NCBI RefSeq assembly: GCF_000002995.4
Contig: NW_025062479.1
Coordinates: forward strand, 2,687,721-2,751,720
DNA: 64,000 nucleotides
Direction: 5' to 3'
Origin: Brugia malayi
Taxonomy: Eukaryota; Nematoda; Chromadorea; Rhabditida; Onchocercidae
The notes under the pieces were generated by a model. The model worked only from the letters and a program-made list of their open reading frames with translations, made no database searches and was not told where the DNA came from. Below are positions 36,266-51,023 of the stretch, one piece after another. The position numbers and the translations under genes are program-made. The first letter of the stretch is position 1. Each line of letters begins with the position of its first letter.

Positions 36266-36782
36266 AAAGGAGCAAATGCTTTGAAATATTCACTATTATG
36301 TCTTAAAAATGAATTAAATTTCCTCTTATTACATTCAGTTTGATATTCGTTTTGTTCAGCAATTTTTTTTTTTTTTTCTTTTACATTATTTTTATACCTT
36401 GATTTGATAGTTTTTGGATTAAGTTTTACCAAAATTGAAATGGCTACTATTTATTCTCACTTATTAAATATGATGAATTTCTAATATTGTTCACTTAACT
36501 ACGTATGGCATTTTATTTCTTTAAAATTTAGCGACAACTTTCAAATGCAACACATAGCATAAAATGAAATTAGCAATTTAATTATTTATAGTTTGTGATA
36601 ATGAGCTTTCATGCTTTTCTTGATGTGTTTCTCGTTGAAAAATTTTTTCTCACTTTAATAAAGGATAAAAATTAGAAAAAAAAAATCTGATAAAATTTAA
36701 TTATCTATTGTTACTACAATAACAAGTGTTGGAAGAAAAAAAAAAAAAAAAAAAAAAAAACAATGCAAACTTTTGCTTTCCA

Positions 36783-37146
36783 CTATTAATTAATTGTAAT
36801 AATAAAAATTTTGAAATGTTGTGAAGATGAACTTTTACTATCATGATTAATTAATAATAGAAAAAAAAAAATAAAAGGCTAAAATTAAGTGAAAAAAAAA
36901 TTGAGTTATTTATTTCCGCGTATATACTTGTTTATATGTACCAAAATAACCACTCTGTGAGATTATTATTATATTATTTCTGTTATCAATTAATTTCTAT
37001 TATTAATTAACTGTAATAGTAAGAGTTTAGGACTTTTTTCTTCCTTTTTTCTTTTTTTTTACTACAATTGAAATAATAAAAAACTTTAAAAGTAAAATTT
37101 TTTTCGATTTCTATTATTAATTAATTGTAATAATAAAGAGTTTAAA
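36783..37146. repeat. Three degenerate copies of a palindromic motif
   Basis: Related phrases (CTATTATTAATTAATTGTAA followed by TAATAAAGAGTTT in the best copy) occur at about 36783-36811, 36994-37029 and 37108-37146. The core ATTATTAATTAAT...AATAAT is partly self-complementary. Confidence 0.5.
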
Positions 37147-38396
37147 AGATAAAAAAAGAAAATGTAGAATTGTATATTTTTTACCATATATTAAGTAAAC
37201 ATATGATAAGATAATTGCTAATCTTTATTATCACTTATATTATTTATATTTTTACTTAAAGTAAGAAAAAAAAAATTTAATTTCATAAAATGACAATTCA
37301 ATTATTTACCTTTTAAAATATTGAAATCGTTATGTTTATGTAAAAGAATTAGTGATAAATGATATGAATATGAGATATATATATATATTATTGTTCAATA
37401 ATATTATCTATTATTGTAGTTAAAAATATAAATGAAAGGTTAGTGAGCTCTTAAAGCGGAGGACATTTTTGATAGTGGAAAGAATGACCTTCAGAAATAT
37501 CTCTCTTTCTTCGTCTCTTTCAACAACATTTATTTTTTTTTTTTTTTTTACTGGTGACTGCTGTTGCCTGTATCTCAAGGACTTCCCCCGCTCTTTCTCT
37601 CCTACCTCACATTTACCATCACTCCATCCCCGGCAAACTTCCATTATTTTATTTTTTGTTTTGTTTTTTTCGATTCTTAGATCATTTTAGGTTTAATCAT
37701 GTATCTTTAAAAGCGTACGTCGTGTACTTTTACTAAAATATCATCAAAATACTTTTATTAGTTATTCATATATACGCTTACAAGTATAATATCATTCACT
37801 TATTTAATTAATAGTATTAAAAACTTATAATTATTTTCAAATTATCTTATCAGTATAATTGATATTTTTGTTTTAATTTTTGAATTTTTTAATATTAGAA
37901 TTAATATTTAATGCAGTGTATTCATTATTTTTAGCATTATTATTGCAAATTTGATGATATAATTGAATTTTCTCCTCTAAAATAATGTTCATTATATGAT
38001 CTATTTAATTTTTTTTTTTTTTTTTTTTTTCAACATAAATACTTTTTGTCGTTCTTTTCATCTTTCAAAATTTTCTCTAATAATTGATCACCATTTATTA
38101 ATGTTATGCTAATTTTATTATAATTGTAATTGTAACAATTAAAGAATGAGCAAATATTTTATCAATGTAAGGAAGAGAAAAAATTATTGTATCTTTCTTT
38201 GTTCATAACAAAAACATTTAATCGATGAGAAAAACAAAGAAATGAATGAATGCATTAATGCATGTGACAAATAGCATTAATTCATTACAATTCTAAATGC
38301 ATTATGCTACAAATGAAAAAGTGTCATTGCTTATTGATCTTTCACTAATTACTAATTACTTATGATTAATGTAAATTATTGAAATTGCAGCATGAA

Positions 38397-41300
38397 ATGG
38401 TTGAAAAAGTTACAGCACCGGAAACAAAAATAGCAACAACCATATCGAATAATATAAGAAATAATATCTTTGGACATGTATCACCGCTTGTTGGCCGAAA
38501 TAACAATAGCAATCATTGTTCATCACCTAAAAATAATTCGACGTCGGTAAAACGATCGTCAAGGTATATTTTAATTAATTATGTAAATTATTTCAAAAAT
38601 GAAAAAGAACGAAAATTTATTATCTTTTTAAAATTTGAAAAAAAAAAATTTTTTTTAAATTAATTATCTCTTTACTCTATCATTCGTTAGTTAATATTAT
38701 CATTAAAAAATAGATAAATTGAATATTAAATTATTGTAAGTGATATATTTCGGCAAATAGTTTGTACACTTCTATAAGCATAAAATCATTATGTATTATC
38801 ACGTATGTCGTCTTTTTTTTTTATCTTTGTAAAATATAATGCTTTATTAGTTTAGTATTAGAAAATGTCTGTAATTTGCAAATTTCATTTTTCTCTAAAA
38901 AAAATCTATCTGAACTGCAGTGCTGCTGTTTTTGAATTTCCTACTTTTTTTTGCGATTATTTTCCAGTTTCATTTCCATTAAGAAGAAACAAGAAATTAA
39001 ATTAAATTAAATTAAATTAAAATGGCAATTTCATTGTTTATTTCTTTTTTTCTTCTCTTAAAATTATTTGTTTGAGAAAAAAAAAAAAAAAAGATTTGAA
39101 TTATTCATTTCAGTATTAAAAAATTAATCGATCAAGACCATTTCCATTATGAGAAAGTAGAATTAGGATCAATTGGTGTTACATTGATCGCTTATGAACC
39201 GAATGCTTCATCACCTACCGAACAACTTCTATTGCAAATTGAAAGTTCCGGCCAAAAATGGTTTCAATTTTTTTTTTTAAAAAAAAAAAAGAAAAAAACT
39301 TTTAGATGTATTCGTTGAAAAATTTATGGCATATCTTTTTCATTCATCAAAATAATACAAATAATCGTTTTTAATATCAGTTATTTATTGAAATTTTTTC
39401 AGTAATTAAATACATTTAGACTATAATTGCAAAAAAAAAAAAAAGATATGTCGTTATTGTCATTTCTTATTAATTTTTTTTTTTTTTTTTCTCGGAATAA
39501 AATAATTAGTTTAGATAACTTTAGTCTCTTTCTCTCTCTGTTATTTCCACTATTTCTTTCCAAATAATTTCAACTTGTGATAGAATTTGAATTGTTGATA
39601 ATTTCTAAATTTAAATTTACAAAGGAAAAAAAAAAGAGAGAGAAAAGGAAGAATTTAATTGAATAACATTTTAGGTGTATAAATCGTAGCGTTGATCAGT
39701 TATGTGAATTTGATCATCAATTACATCGTTGTGTATTTGATCGTTCACAGAGTCATTTAAAGGAATTAGCATCAGAGTTAAAACATTGTGATCCAAAAAA
39801 TGTTCAAAGGCAAATTCTTATCTATTTGCAACAATTGTCACATATTACTGGCAATTTGATGTGTTGCTATTCCGTTTTGAAATTTTTAGAGGTTTGGTTA
39901 ATTTACTTTTATTTCTTTTTTCGTCAAAAAAGAAAATTATTATGCACATAATGTATTAATTAATTAATGTCTTTTTTTAAAGTCTACAATTATTAAAATA
40001 ATGCAAAATTAGGTAATCAATATTGTGTTCAGATAAAAATAAGAACAAAAAATCTTTATACAATTTTTTTTTTTTTTGCTTTTTCAATATTTCTTTTTTG
40101 ATTCTTTTCCTAAATATGTCATATTTTAACTTTTTTTTTTCTTTTTTTTTACAACAAATGTGTAATTTAAATTTATTAAATGAATGCTGATTAGTATTAT
40201 TTTTTTCTATTTAAAAAAAAGTTTTTACAACAAATGAAAAACTATCGGTTAATTTGATTTTCTATTTCAGATTGATAGTCATGGAAATCGCTTCCTAGCA
40301 GCCGAAGAAACTCCAATAAATACACCAGCTATAGCAAGCGCAATTGTTACCAAAGATTTTAAAGCAGAAACAGGTGATCAAATTTCGTTACGGGTATGTT
40401 TTAATTCATTTATCGACTTAAATAGTTCAATAATTTACAAATGAAAATGTCGAAATTTTATGCGTACATTGTTCCGAAAATCCGAGAAATGTTCAAATTT
40501 CCAGTTGATCTTGATCTATTACTATTATCGATTTATACTTTAAGAATAATGTGAAATTATTCTGAACTTTTACTATAACTGATCAGAACAAGTAATATTC
40601 ATAAATGAGTGATTAGACTGTTTGTCATTAATGTGTGGTTTGATTATTTATGTTGAAATTAATGTTGTCATCTACTTGGTAATTTTGTAAAAGTCTTTTT
40701 AATTACAACAAAAAAAAAAACGAAGTAATCAAATTTGCAGAATTTTCTTCTGGTAATTTTAATATGCAAATATACATCTATGCTATTTTAAATGCAGTTT
40801 TTTTTTTTTTTTTTTCAATTTCTAAATTTGTTAAATGTTATCTTGACGCTTCGTTGTCATCAATTTGAGTTAAGAAATTGTTGAAAATGTAACAATTTTT
40901 AAATTGAAATTTTGATAAAATAGAATAATGTATGAAATTCTTTGATAGAATAAGAATGGAAATAGGATTTCGAAATGGTATTGATGGTATTGTAAAAGTA
41001 ATTCAATGAAAAATTGTAAAATTTCAACTTTACATAAATCTTCTAGAAGATTTCAAATAGTATATAATTATATAATGAATAGGTATGAATATATTAATTC
41101 AGTTCGTTGTGAAAGCATAAATTAAATATTCCTGAAATATAGTTGGTTCTTTATATCATTTCAAGGTTATTATCGAACCAAGAATGATGATTCCATTCAA
41201 ATTCAATACAATTAGTCCTTCATCTGTCCTTTCCATTCATTTCATTTTATCCAACAACCTGTATGTACCTTTTCTGCTAATAATTCACATCCTTTCATAT

Positions 41301-42088
41301 TTCCCGTAACCAGCAGATAATTTTCTTCATTTGATCAAAAATCTTTTTTTCTTGTAAATTTTTAAAAATAATTTCTGATATGCATGAATGAACAAACTGT
41401 CTCTTTTTTCCCACTTCTTTTTTTTTGCCCAACTATTTAAATTTAAAATTTCTTTTGAAATAATAATTTAGTAATATGTTTCATTGAATAAAGGATTTTT
41501 ATTTTTTTTTCGATTCCAGAAATTTTTTTATAATTTCATAGCATATATCAAAAAGTTGTAGTACATTAAACAATTCTTTTCTTTTTCTTTTGTTGCTGTT
41601 ATTGTTTTCTAGAATTTTTCCTTTTTTTTTAATGCAAAATTGCAGTAAATTAGTGCTACTTAAAAATTGAAATGTTCAATTTTTAAACAAATGAAAGTAT
41701 TGCACCAAATTGATATAATAATGACATATTTTCATTAGAATGAGTTAAATTCAAAATTTAAAATAACAGATGATAAAAATTGCTGTTAATTGATATGTCA
41801 AATTTTTTAAATTCCAGTTTTTACACTTCATGTCTTGTTCTTTGAAAGCATTAAATTGGTGATTATATTTGAACGCAAAATGGTACAATGATCTTTTCAT
41901 TTTTTTATGTCAATATTTAAAAACTTTTTCCTTTTTTTCCCTCTTCCTCTCTTCCACTGATCTTTAACTTCCATTTTACCACTTCAATATTTTATATTTG
42001 CAATAATGAAAGATAATCTTTGTTTCAAGGATTTTTAATTTTTATACAAAAATTAGAAAACATAAAATTTAATAATTTCTATCATAAA

Positions 42089-42128
<40 letters not shown>

Positions 42129-45100
42129 AATAATGTTACTTTTATTTTATCTTTTTTCCCCTCATGTCTGAAATTTATTGAAAAACTTTTTTGCTATAAT
42201 TAATTTGTTTTGCTTGATTTTATGAATCATTTTCATAGTTATATGAGGGATGAAATAGGATCAGATTTATTATTTAGCATTAAAATTACCTGTTTGCTTA
42301 TTTTTAATAATACGTTATTAAGCTATTTGCTCTTTTTGCATATTATTATATTATGAAATTTTTGTTATCGTTAAATTTATTGTAATTTAATTTTCGACTG
42401 TATTATTGAAATGAAGTAAGTTACCCAATGTATAATTATTAGATTTTATCATTTTATCTCTAATTTCTCGCTGATATTTTTTTTTTGATGTTATAGAATT
42501 GATGATTGATTACATTGGCCGTTGAATGGATTTTCTTTCCAATTATAATGATCAATTAAATAATTAATTTATTTTATTTCAATCAATTTTAATTTTTAAA
42601 TTTCAAAAGATAAAAAAAAAAAAAAAAAAGAGTAGGAAAACGAAAAAATAAAAAAGCAAAAGCAAAAAGAATTACTATTCTTTATTACGAATGCTCCATA
42701 TTGACTAACCATTGTAAATAATGATAATATGAGATCGACAGTTGTTATCTTCTAGTGTTATCCTGTAAAGTGATCTAACGAAATGAACCATCAAATGTTA
42801 AATAATGATTGGAAGTAACGATTTTGGTTAGCAAATCTCTTTTATTGGTTATATAATTCAGTTTTCATATTTTGATGTTTGTTGTAACCAAAAAATAAAA
42901 ATGAAATCATTGTAAACAAAAATTAAAAAATAATTTTTAGTTTTAATAGTAATAATTTCTATTACACTCATATCATTTCCTCACTTGAATTGTTAACTCT
43001 CTTTTTTTTGTTTGTTTGTTTGTTTGGGATAAAATACTTTAGTTAATATCTTTCTGACTTTTTTTTTTTTTTTTGCAATTTATTCAAAGTTTCGTAGAAT
43101 TGATGATTGATTACTGGTTGTAGAATGCATCTTTTGCCTATCATGGTGACCTAAATGATCTCATCACAACTTGTCATTACGCCTAACTGTCCGGAGGTTC
43201 TATCGCTTATCATCATTGTAATCGTTTGTAGTTTTTGCATCATGTGATCGTCAATACCATTCTCAACTTCACTCTGTTACAGGCTATTGAATCAGTTTTT
43301 TTTTTTTTCTCTTTTAAAACAAAAAAATTAATATTTCAAAAGAATTTTTTTTTTTTTTTTGAAGACCTTTTAGATTATTCGTAATGATACATTTGTAAAT
43401 AAATGATAGTATAAAGTATTTCATCTCAAATATGATTGTTAATGTTAATTTCCTACAAAAATTCTATTGTCAAATTGCATTTTAATTATGTTATATTCAT
43501 TAACGGATGAAGTTATCCAATTAAGTATTAAACATTTGCACATAGATTCTTTTAATTTTGTTGTTATCTTATTTTAATCAAATTGATACCATTATCACAA
43601 GGGTTAATTTTGATTCATACGATTTTTCACAAAAAAAAAAAGGAAAGAATAAGGCCAAAGTAAAAGTATAAATTGAATATTTATATTTAATTTTTTTTTT
43701 TTTTCATATTAATATTTCATACTATTAATAGTACTTTTTCACTTTTAACCTTATTCTTTTCATTTTAAAATAGATTGATTAGTTATAGATGAAATGATTA
43801 AATTAGAAAATGAGATAATTTAGTTTAAATTCGTTTCAGTGAATCTCTATAAAATATTCAAATTTATAAAAGTAAGAAATACTCTAAACTCTAAATCCAT
43901 TCATATATGTATTACACGTAGCTCATTTTGTTTGACTGTTTTACATGAAAGATTTATCTGTAAGTTGAAAATGTATAAATAACTTTTCTCTTACTTCTTT
44001 ATACTATTCAATTTATATTTTTGTTTTATTCTTTTTTTTTTTTTTTCACAATGATATTAATTTAAACTTGTGGTACCTATTTGAATCTATCTTACACTCA
44101 TACATTTCCTTCTCAATGATATTTATTTATATTAGCATTAATTTCTTAAATTTTCAGTTCATTTTTACATATGTAGTAATGATAACAGACAAACAGACAA
44201 ATTAGTTCATCTATTATTTACTAATTGTTACTTTATATCGTATTGTATTTCTTTAAAAGTACTTATTCCATTTGTTGTTCAATAAATTTACATCACATTT
44301 TTTAAAATTAATTGAATGTTATTATCCTATAAATGCTATAAATATTCATCACTTGCTGTTTTCTTAAAATATTCATTGCTGACATATCACTTACTATTTG
44401 TTACTTATAGAACTTTTTTTCTTTGAATTTTCAAATATTTTAATTATTTTCTTTTTTTGTACTTCCAGGAAATAACTCTCCTGTGAAATTTTCATAAAAA
44501 TTTCTTTTAAAAACCTTTTTCTGTAAAATTATGGTTATGATATAAGCGAATGAAAATAAGTGAGAAGGTGTATTTCTCGAGACTTTTCAAAATTTCAGGT
44601 TGGTGATATAGTATCCATCATCGAAAAGGTGACACCCTTCAGTAACAAGGATAAATCGTGGTGGAAAGCTAAACTAACAATTGCTAAAAACGAAAACGGC
44701 AAAATTATTCTCGGCAGGAAGTTTGAGGTTTTTTTCAGGAGTATAAGAATTTATAACTTCAAAATTTTACATAAATCTTTTTGATGTCTAACGGTTTAAT
44801 TAATTAATTACCTGACAAAGTCATATGAAGACAACGGAATAAAACGGGAGTTTTTGCTAAATTGCAGAAATCTGAAATAAAAGAATTTTCGGCAGCTTTC
44901 GATGTGCTTTTCATTTGAATAATACTTCGTTCCTCTAAGATAGATAAATATACCTGGATAAATTCACACTTTTGTAATGATTATACCATAGAGGAATGAG
45001 GTATACTCGAAAACATTTTTGAGAAATGTAGAAGAAAGTTTTCGTAACAGGATTGATATGTAAATTTAGTGTACAAAAAATAGAAAGTGTATTTGAATGG

Positions 45101-48100
45101 TACTATAAGACCTATTACTTGTCGGTACCAAACAATGCTTTCAATCATACCTACGTACGTTTAGAGTATTTTAGGTCGGATTATTTCCGAGTGAGTGCGT
45201 CAAGATATTTGACGACAAGACAGGACCACCGGCTGATCAACAGCTACTTTCCGCAAAAAAGGACGCAGTTGTCACTTCTAGCAATGGTCATACTTTCTTG
45301 AAACCAACCACAAATTTGACATGTGCGTCCAAGAAATCAACTGGTTGTCATCCACCACGACGAGATCGTTCCCTAGTACGAACATTTTTACGAAGGCATG
45401 CGGAACGACAAACTCCGCTCGTCTTCGGAACAGATCTTGTTGAATACTTACAGAAAACCGGTGAAGATGGTTAGTTTTCAATTTTTAAATTTTTCATGCA
45501 ATCTATCTGAGCTTTCCAGATGAATGCACTATAGCACGTACAAATTGCATAATTTGCTAATTTATATGAATTAATTAATTATTAGATCTTATTTTTATAG
45601 TGCCATTAATATTGAAGAAATGTGTGGAAGTGATCGAAATGCATGGTATTGTTACTGGTGTTTATCGCCAATGTGGTATACAGTCAAATATACAAAAACT
45701 TAGGTTTCATTTTTCATATTTCAATGTTTATATTCCTAATTCATTCATAAATTTTCTGATTTCAATCCATCTACTATTCACTTTTTGTTTGCCTTTTCTC
45801 GCTTTTCAAATTTAGCAAAGATAGAATTTAATGCTTTTGATTTAAATTCATTTCAAACTAAAACTTCAATTTGATCGATTATGCTATAATTTCAGGAATG
45901 GCTTTGATTCAGGACATTTACCGGATTTGCGGGATGAAGCAATCTTAAAGGATATTCATTCAGTTTCATCACTTTTAAAACAGTACTTTCGTCAGCTACC
46001 GAATCCATTATTTACATTTGAGCTTTATCCGGAATTTATAGTAAGTTAACATTGATAGAATTAAAAGCAGTGGTTTACAGCGAGATTTTTTTTTTTTTTT
46101 TCATAATCAACTTGCATGATTGAATTCTAAAGAAATCTATGAAATTTTTATAGCTTTGTGCATATTTACTTGTTGTATGTTATGAGAATTCATGGAATGT
46201 TAATTCAGATCATTTAATAGTTTTTAAAAATTTAATAGATTAATTCAGATCTAATAATTTTTCTAACTATTATAATTTTAGTCGTTCAAATTTGCATAGT
46301 TTACAAAAATTCATATCTGTGAATTCATAAAGGTTAGTTCCAGTAGAAACTATTCATTAAATCTTAACTAATATCAGTGTGTTATCATAGGGTGCATATG
46401 AAACAACTGATGATGAACAAGCTAATCGATTTAAAGATGTCATTGGAAGGCTACCACGTGAACATTACAGGTTAACATCATTTAATTAAGTGACCATCAT
46501 ATAATCCCTCATTTTTACGTAGCGAAAGTTTTAAGACATGTAACATGAATGGTATCTTAGCAAGAAGATACGTACATAATATTAATTTCGTCATGTTGCA
46601 ATTATATATAATAGAAAAAAGGAAATAAAACAGTTATCAATGCTCTTTGACAATAATTTCATTGCTCATCTCAAATTTAATCAAGTTAATTGTAAATAAG
46701 TATTATTTGATTATTATTTGAGGTTAATATTATAAATTTTTCTTTGAAATTAATATACGTTTTAATTCTTTTCAGAATTAACAAATTTGTTGACGAATTT
46801 GTGACATTTTTTTTTTTTTTAATTTCAAAAGCTTTATTTCATTTAATAAATGGTTTCTCATTCATTATTTTCTTAATTGTAGGACAGCAAAATATTTAAT
46901 TCGTCATCTGACTAAATTATGCCAATGTACTCATTTGACAGATATGAATTCGAAAAATCTTGCAATTGTTTGGGCTCCAAATTTGTTCAGGTTTTTTTAA
47001 TTTACTTGTAGTTTTTTTGTTTTTCATTTTTCACTTTTTTCTTCTTTTGCATTCATGTAACATCTAAATTAAATTCTTTCAAAAAATTTTTGTTTTTTTT
47101 TTTTTTTTTAAATAATCATTTCAGATGCCCACCGTGTATTGACGACAATTCTGGTGGCAGTGATTCATCACTTTTGCAGGGTCTGAATGCGCAAACGGGT
47201 CTTTGTAATTATATACTTGCCCATGCAGTTTACCTATTCTCACTTGAAAATGATTCCCTTTCACTTCCAGAAAGTTTGTTCTTTTAATATACAAATATTA
47301 CTTGTAATAATTACTTTTTTATTTTTCTATAAATTATTTCAGGGAAGTTATTAATAGTAATATCAAAATACCTTGCTTAGCAAAAATAATAAATGAATGT
47401 TAGACAGATTTCTTGAAAAAAAAAAATTATAATTTTTAATGTTTCGTTCAAACATATATATAAAACATCTAAATTGTTATATTAAATTTTAATTATAATT
47501 ATTATTTAGACATATTTTAAAGCAGTTACTTTTTTAGGTTGTGATTCTCATATGAAATCATTAATTAAAACTAGTGAAATATTTGTTCTATTTTTAGATG
47601 CGATAGGCAGATCATCAGTATCATCATGTAGCGGTGGTACCCTATCACCAGATTTGGATCGTCGTCGTTTTATTGATGTTAACGGTGGACCAGCGACATT
47701 GCCAACATTTCATACCATTATCGAAAAACCACGACACAGGTTGGTGGAATGCTGCTATCATGCAAGAATAGCAAGAATAGAACGGATACATGTTACTTAA
47801 CACTAAGTTAGTCTAAGATTAAACATTCAAATTTGATTTGATATTTTAAATTTTGAAACTTTTAACTGAAAGTTGTTTAAAATATGAAGAAAAAGTAACT
47901 TCAAAAATGACAATATTTAATATAATTTTTTGTGTTTGCCAAATCAGAATTTGAGAATAAGATTATAAATTAATGCAGAGAAACAAGTGCGCATCCTGGT
48001 AGCAAATGGCGACGTATGTTACGTGGTCCATCAATGGATAATGCATTTGCTAGCTTACGTACACGATGGAAAAAACATGGTGAAGAATATTTAGACAATG

Positions 48101-49906
48101 ATAATTCTACTAATAGTGTGAAGTGGAGAAGGTAAAACATATTTTACTTCAATTTTTGTATTCATTATAATTGGTTTATTATTATTTCTAAATTAATTAT
48201 TTATTATGCTTCATATATGCATCTTTTTTTTTTTTCTTTTTTTTTTAGAAGTCCGTCAGATACGCGATCATCATTACGTGCCGCACGTAGCGCATCGCTA
48301 ATCTCATTTGTTACAAAAAGTGTTGAAGAATTTCGTAATGGTGTTTTACGAAGTTGGCGGCATTGTGCACCAACATTACGTGATGATTCGATAACAAATG
48401 GTACAAGTGAGGAACAACATTCGACTGCAACAGCAGTTGCAACAGAACTTGTAAGGCGTCGAGGCTTGACAAGTTTTTTGGCTAACGATCAGCAACCATC
48501 AACAGTATGCAATAACTATCTATCACATATTAAAATGACCATGTTTTAAAAGATTTTTTAATTTTAAAAAAAAAAAAAAAAAACTAATGAAATTTTATAT
48601 TATATAATTATATCTTTCTATAAAAACCAAAAAAAAAAAACATTTTATATTTTTTAAGAAGTTTTTTTTTTTTTTTTTTTTTTTGTTGTTTCTTTTCTAA
48701 TTTGAAACTGCTTACAAATCTTACTACTAAACATCACTGTTTGTTGCTAGAGAATATCATTTAATCATATAAAATTATGTTGCAATTCTAATAAATTTAA
48801 TGTTCAAAAAAAAAAAAAATTTTTTTTTTTTCTTGAATCTTTAAATATTTGTGCAAAATCTGAAGCATTATTAATAATATTTATCATATATTTTTAGTCG
48901 ACAGATACTAAATTAGCATCAAGTATAAGGGGTAGTATACCGGAAGCATTTTCGTTGGATACCAGTGATTCCGGTAACAGTCGACCGCCTTCCGTTACTC
49001 AGTGTGTCTTTTATTGTTATTGCTGTTTTTCTTTTATTTTTTTGTTTTTAACTTTATTTTTTCAATAGAAAATTTCCAGTTTTTATATGAGAAAAGAAGA
49101 AAAAGGAAGAAAGAATATATTATTATTATAAGTTTGATTCAGTGATATATTTTAGAAATGACTGTATCGATGATGGTGTAAGTTTGTCATCTGATAGTTA
49201 TCGCTTTTTTGGATTCTATGAAGATGAACAGCAATCAGAGGAAGGTGTAAATTTACGAGATATTAAAGAAATATGGACAAAGGACAGTGCTGAATCTGAA
49301 CATAACTCACATGTAGCATTTAATGTGAAAGCAATAAGAAACAAGAAAAAATTGTCAAGAAATGAAGCGGAAGATGATATGCGATCATCTTCAACAGACG
49401 AATGGTCTGATGTGGCCAAAAGTAATTGTAGTAGTAATACTAGTAGTAGCACTGGCTCATTACATAATGATTGTAGTCGATATGATAATGTTCCAATAGG
49501 TTTGTTTCATTTTTTTTTTTTTTTTTTCAGTTTAATTTTTATAAGAAATGATCAATTAGTAATATAATATAAACAAAATGTATAATGTTATTGTAGAAAG
49601 AAAAAATGAATCAATAAAATTATAATTGAATAATTCAAACAATTCGATTGCAACATTATTTTTTATTAAATAATAGATTATAATTATTACAGTTTTATGA
49701 AATTCAAAATTCCTCTAATTTTTAAATTAATTTGTAATAATGAAAATTTATTAAGAATTATTATTTTTACATTTCTTAAATGAATATTTGTTATAGGTGA
49801 AGATGCTGGTGAAGGACGTTATGTTGAAACACCATTATCGTTTTATGATTTACCACAAAATAATGTCAAACCTGTTCGATCAAATGTTCAGTTATACTTT
49901 TTTTAA
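38397..49906 (+). CDS. PX-SH3-RhoGAP protein of the ARHGAP32/33 type
   Basis: Seventeen exons: 38397-38563, 39114-39260, 39675-39891, 40271-40393, 44599-44727, 45175-45469, 45601-45703, 45896-46040, 46391-46470, 46883-46990, 47125-47273, 47598-47739, 47979-48131, 48249-48504, 48898-49001, 49156-49499 and 49797-49906; 923 residues. It is a GTPase-activating protein for Rho-family GTPases, inferred Cdc42/Rac/Rho as in its relatives. A PX-like domain (about 65-215, with HFHYEKVELGSIG and LHRCVFDRS) precedes an SH3 domain (about 217-275, VGDIVSII...SWWKAKL, then VGLFPSECVKIF). A RhoGAP domain follows (about 338-535) with arginine finger R382 in GVYRQCG, DIHSVSSLLKQYFRQLPNPL and LAIVWAPNLF. A conserved GPATLPTFHTIIEKP block after the GAP domain and a Ser-rich tail complete it. 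The first visible exon follows an acceptor at 38390, so the start at 38397 assumes trans-splicing; an upstream exon is possible. Confidence 0.92.
42092..42125. repeat. (AT)n microsatellite
   Basis: About 17 AT units in the long RhoGAP intron. Confidence 0.9.
42494..43114. repeat. 20-bp direct repeat pair in the RhoGAP intron
   Basis: TAGAATTGATGATTGATTAC is identical at 42494-42513 and 43095-43114. Weaker similarity continues for some 40 bases after each copy (a GAATGxAT phrase follows both), and a T-run precedes both. Confidence 0.75.
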
Positions 49907-49953
49907 ATGCAAATATGTTATTTGAAATCGACCTTTATTGTTTTGTTTCCAAA

Positions 49954-49959
49954 AATAAA
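49954..49959 (+). terminator. Polyadenylation signal of the RhoGAP gene
   Basis: AATAAA 48 bases after the stop codon at 49906. Confidence 0.5.
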
Positions 49960-51023
49960 TGGCTTTATTCAGTTTCTCTTTTCTTTTTTGCTACATTACA
50001 CTTTCAGATTAGTCGAATGCATGAAATGTAAATCATTTTTGATTAGTTTAAAAAAAAAAAACTATTAATGACAGGAATTATACATTAAATTGATTGCTTC
50101 GAAACATTCACTAAATGAATTAATTCATTTATCATTTAAATCAACATTTCTCAGACATAATTCAGATTGACAAACAGTTTCTTATCATTGGAAAACGAAA
50201 GAATTTCTTGACAAAAGACTAAATTACTTCTTTATTTCAGTTAAAAACAAATCAGTTAATTAACTGCCTTCTTTTCAATGGACAACAGAAGATAAACACT
50301 TATTCGATGGAACTGATCTTAAATATATACTTAAGCATCAGATGATCTGAAAAAGAATACCAATACAATTAGAATGATAGAAAGTTAGAAATTAAAAAAA
50401 AAAAATCAAATTTATAAAAATTTTTTTCAAAATTTTTGAAAAAAATAATATAATTGATCAAATTTATGCTAGTGTTGGTATAGAAAAAAAATGTTCATTC
50501 AATTTAAATCTGCAATATTTGCATCGAAAAATAATTTTCCTTTTTTTTTTTTTTTTTGTTTGTTTGTCGCCCAATTCGTAACAATTACTTTTTATTTCAA
50601 ATGTTTCAATTTCAGTTTTTCCTTCCTCCCTTAGTTATGTCTCATCTTTACAAATTTTTGATAACTAATTACGATAAACTTCCTTTAACATTTTCCATGT
50701 TATACAAGTTTGATAAATAAAGGATAATTATGTCTAATGTAAAATCTGAAAGAAAGAAAAAAAAAAAAACATATAAGTAATTATGAAATCATTATTTCCT
50801 TTCACTTACCAATTTTCAATTCTATTTTCCCTCTATCACTTCTTTCTTTTTTTTTTGATTGCACAAGATAAATCTAAAATATTTAAATTAACTGTTAATT
50901 ATGGTGAAATTTCATTCAGTTCAAATTTACTAGTATTTAATTTTCAGGAAAAGTTGACCTTTGACCGATGAATATGCTTAGATAAACGAAAAAAGTCACT
51001 GAATAGTTTGAAAAAATCAAAAA

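Larger units (their letters stand above)
30400..38390. other. Eight-kilobase gene-poor region upstream of the RhoGAP gene
   Basis: No exon can be supported. It contains microsatellites, polypyrimidine stretches and degenerate palindromic repeats (listed separately). A more GC-balanced patch at 37440-37650 lies about 0.75 kb before the first RhoGAP coding exon and may be promoter or 5' UTR. Confidence 0.45.
40394..44598 (+). other. 4.2-kb intron of the RhoGAP gene
   Basis: Unusually long for this window, it separates the PX-like and SH3 coding parts. It contains an (AT)n run at 42092-42125, a 20-bp exact direct repeat 601 bases apart (see findings), and two less AT-biased islands at about 42660-42830 and 43110-43290. 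No in-phase exon was found. Confidence 0.6.
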
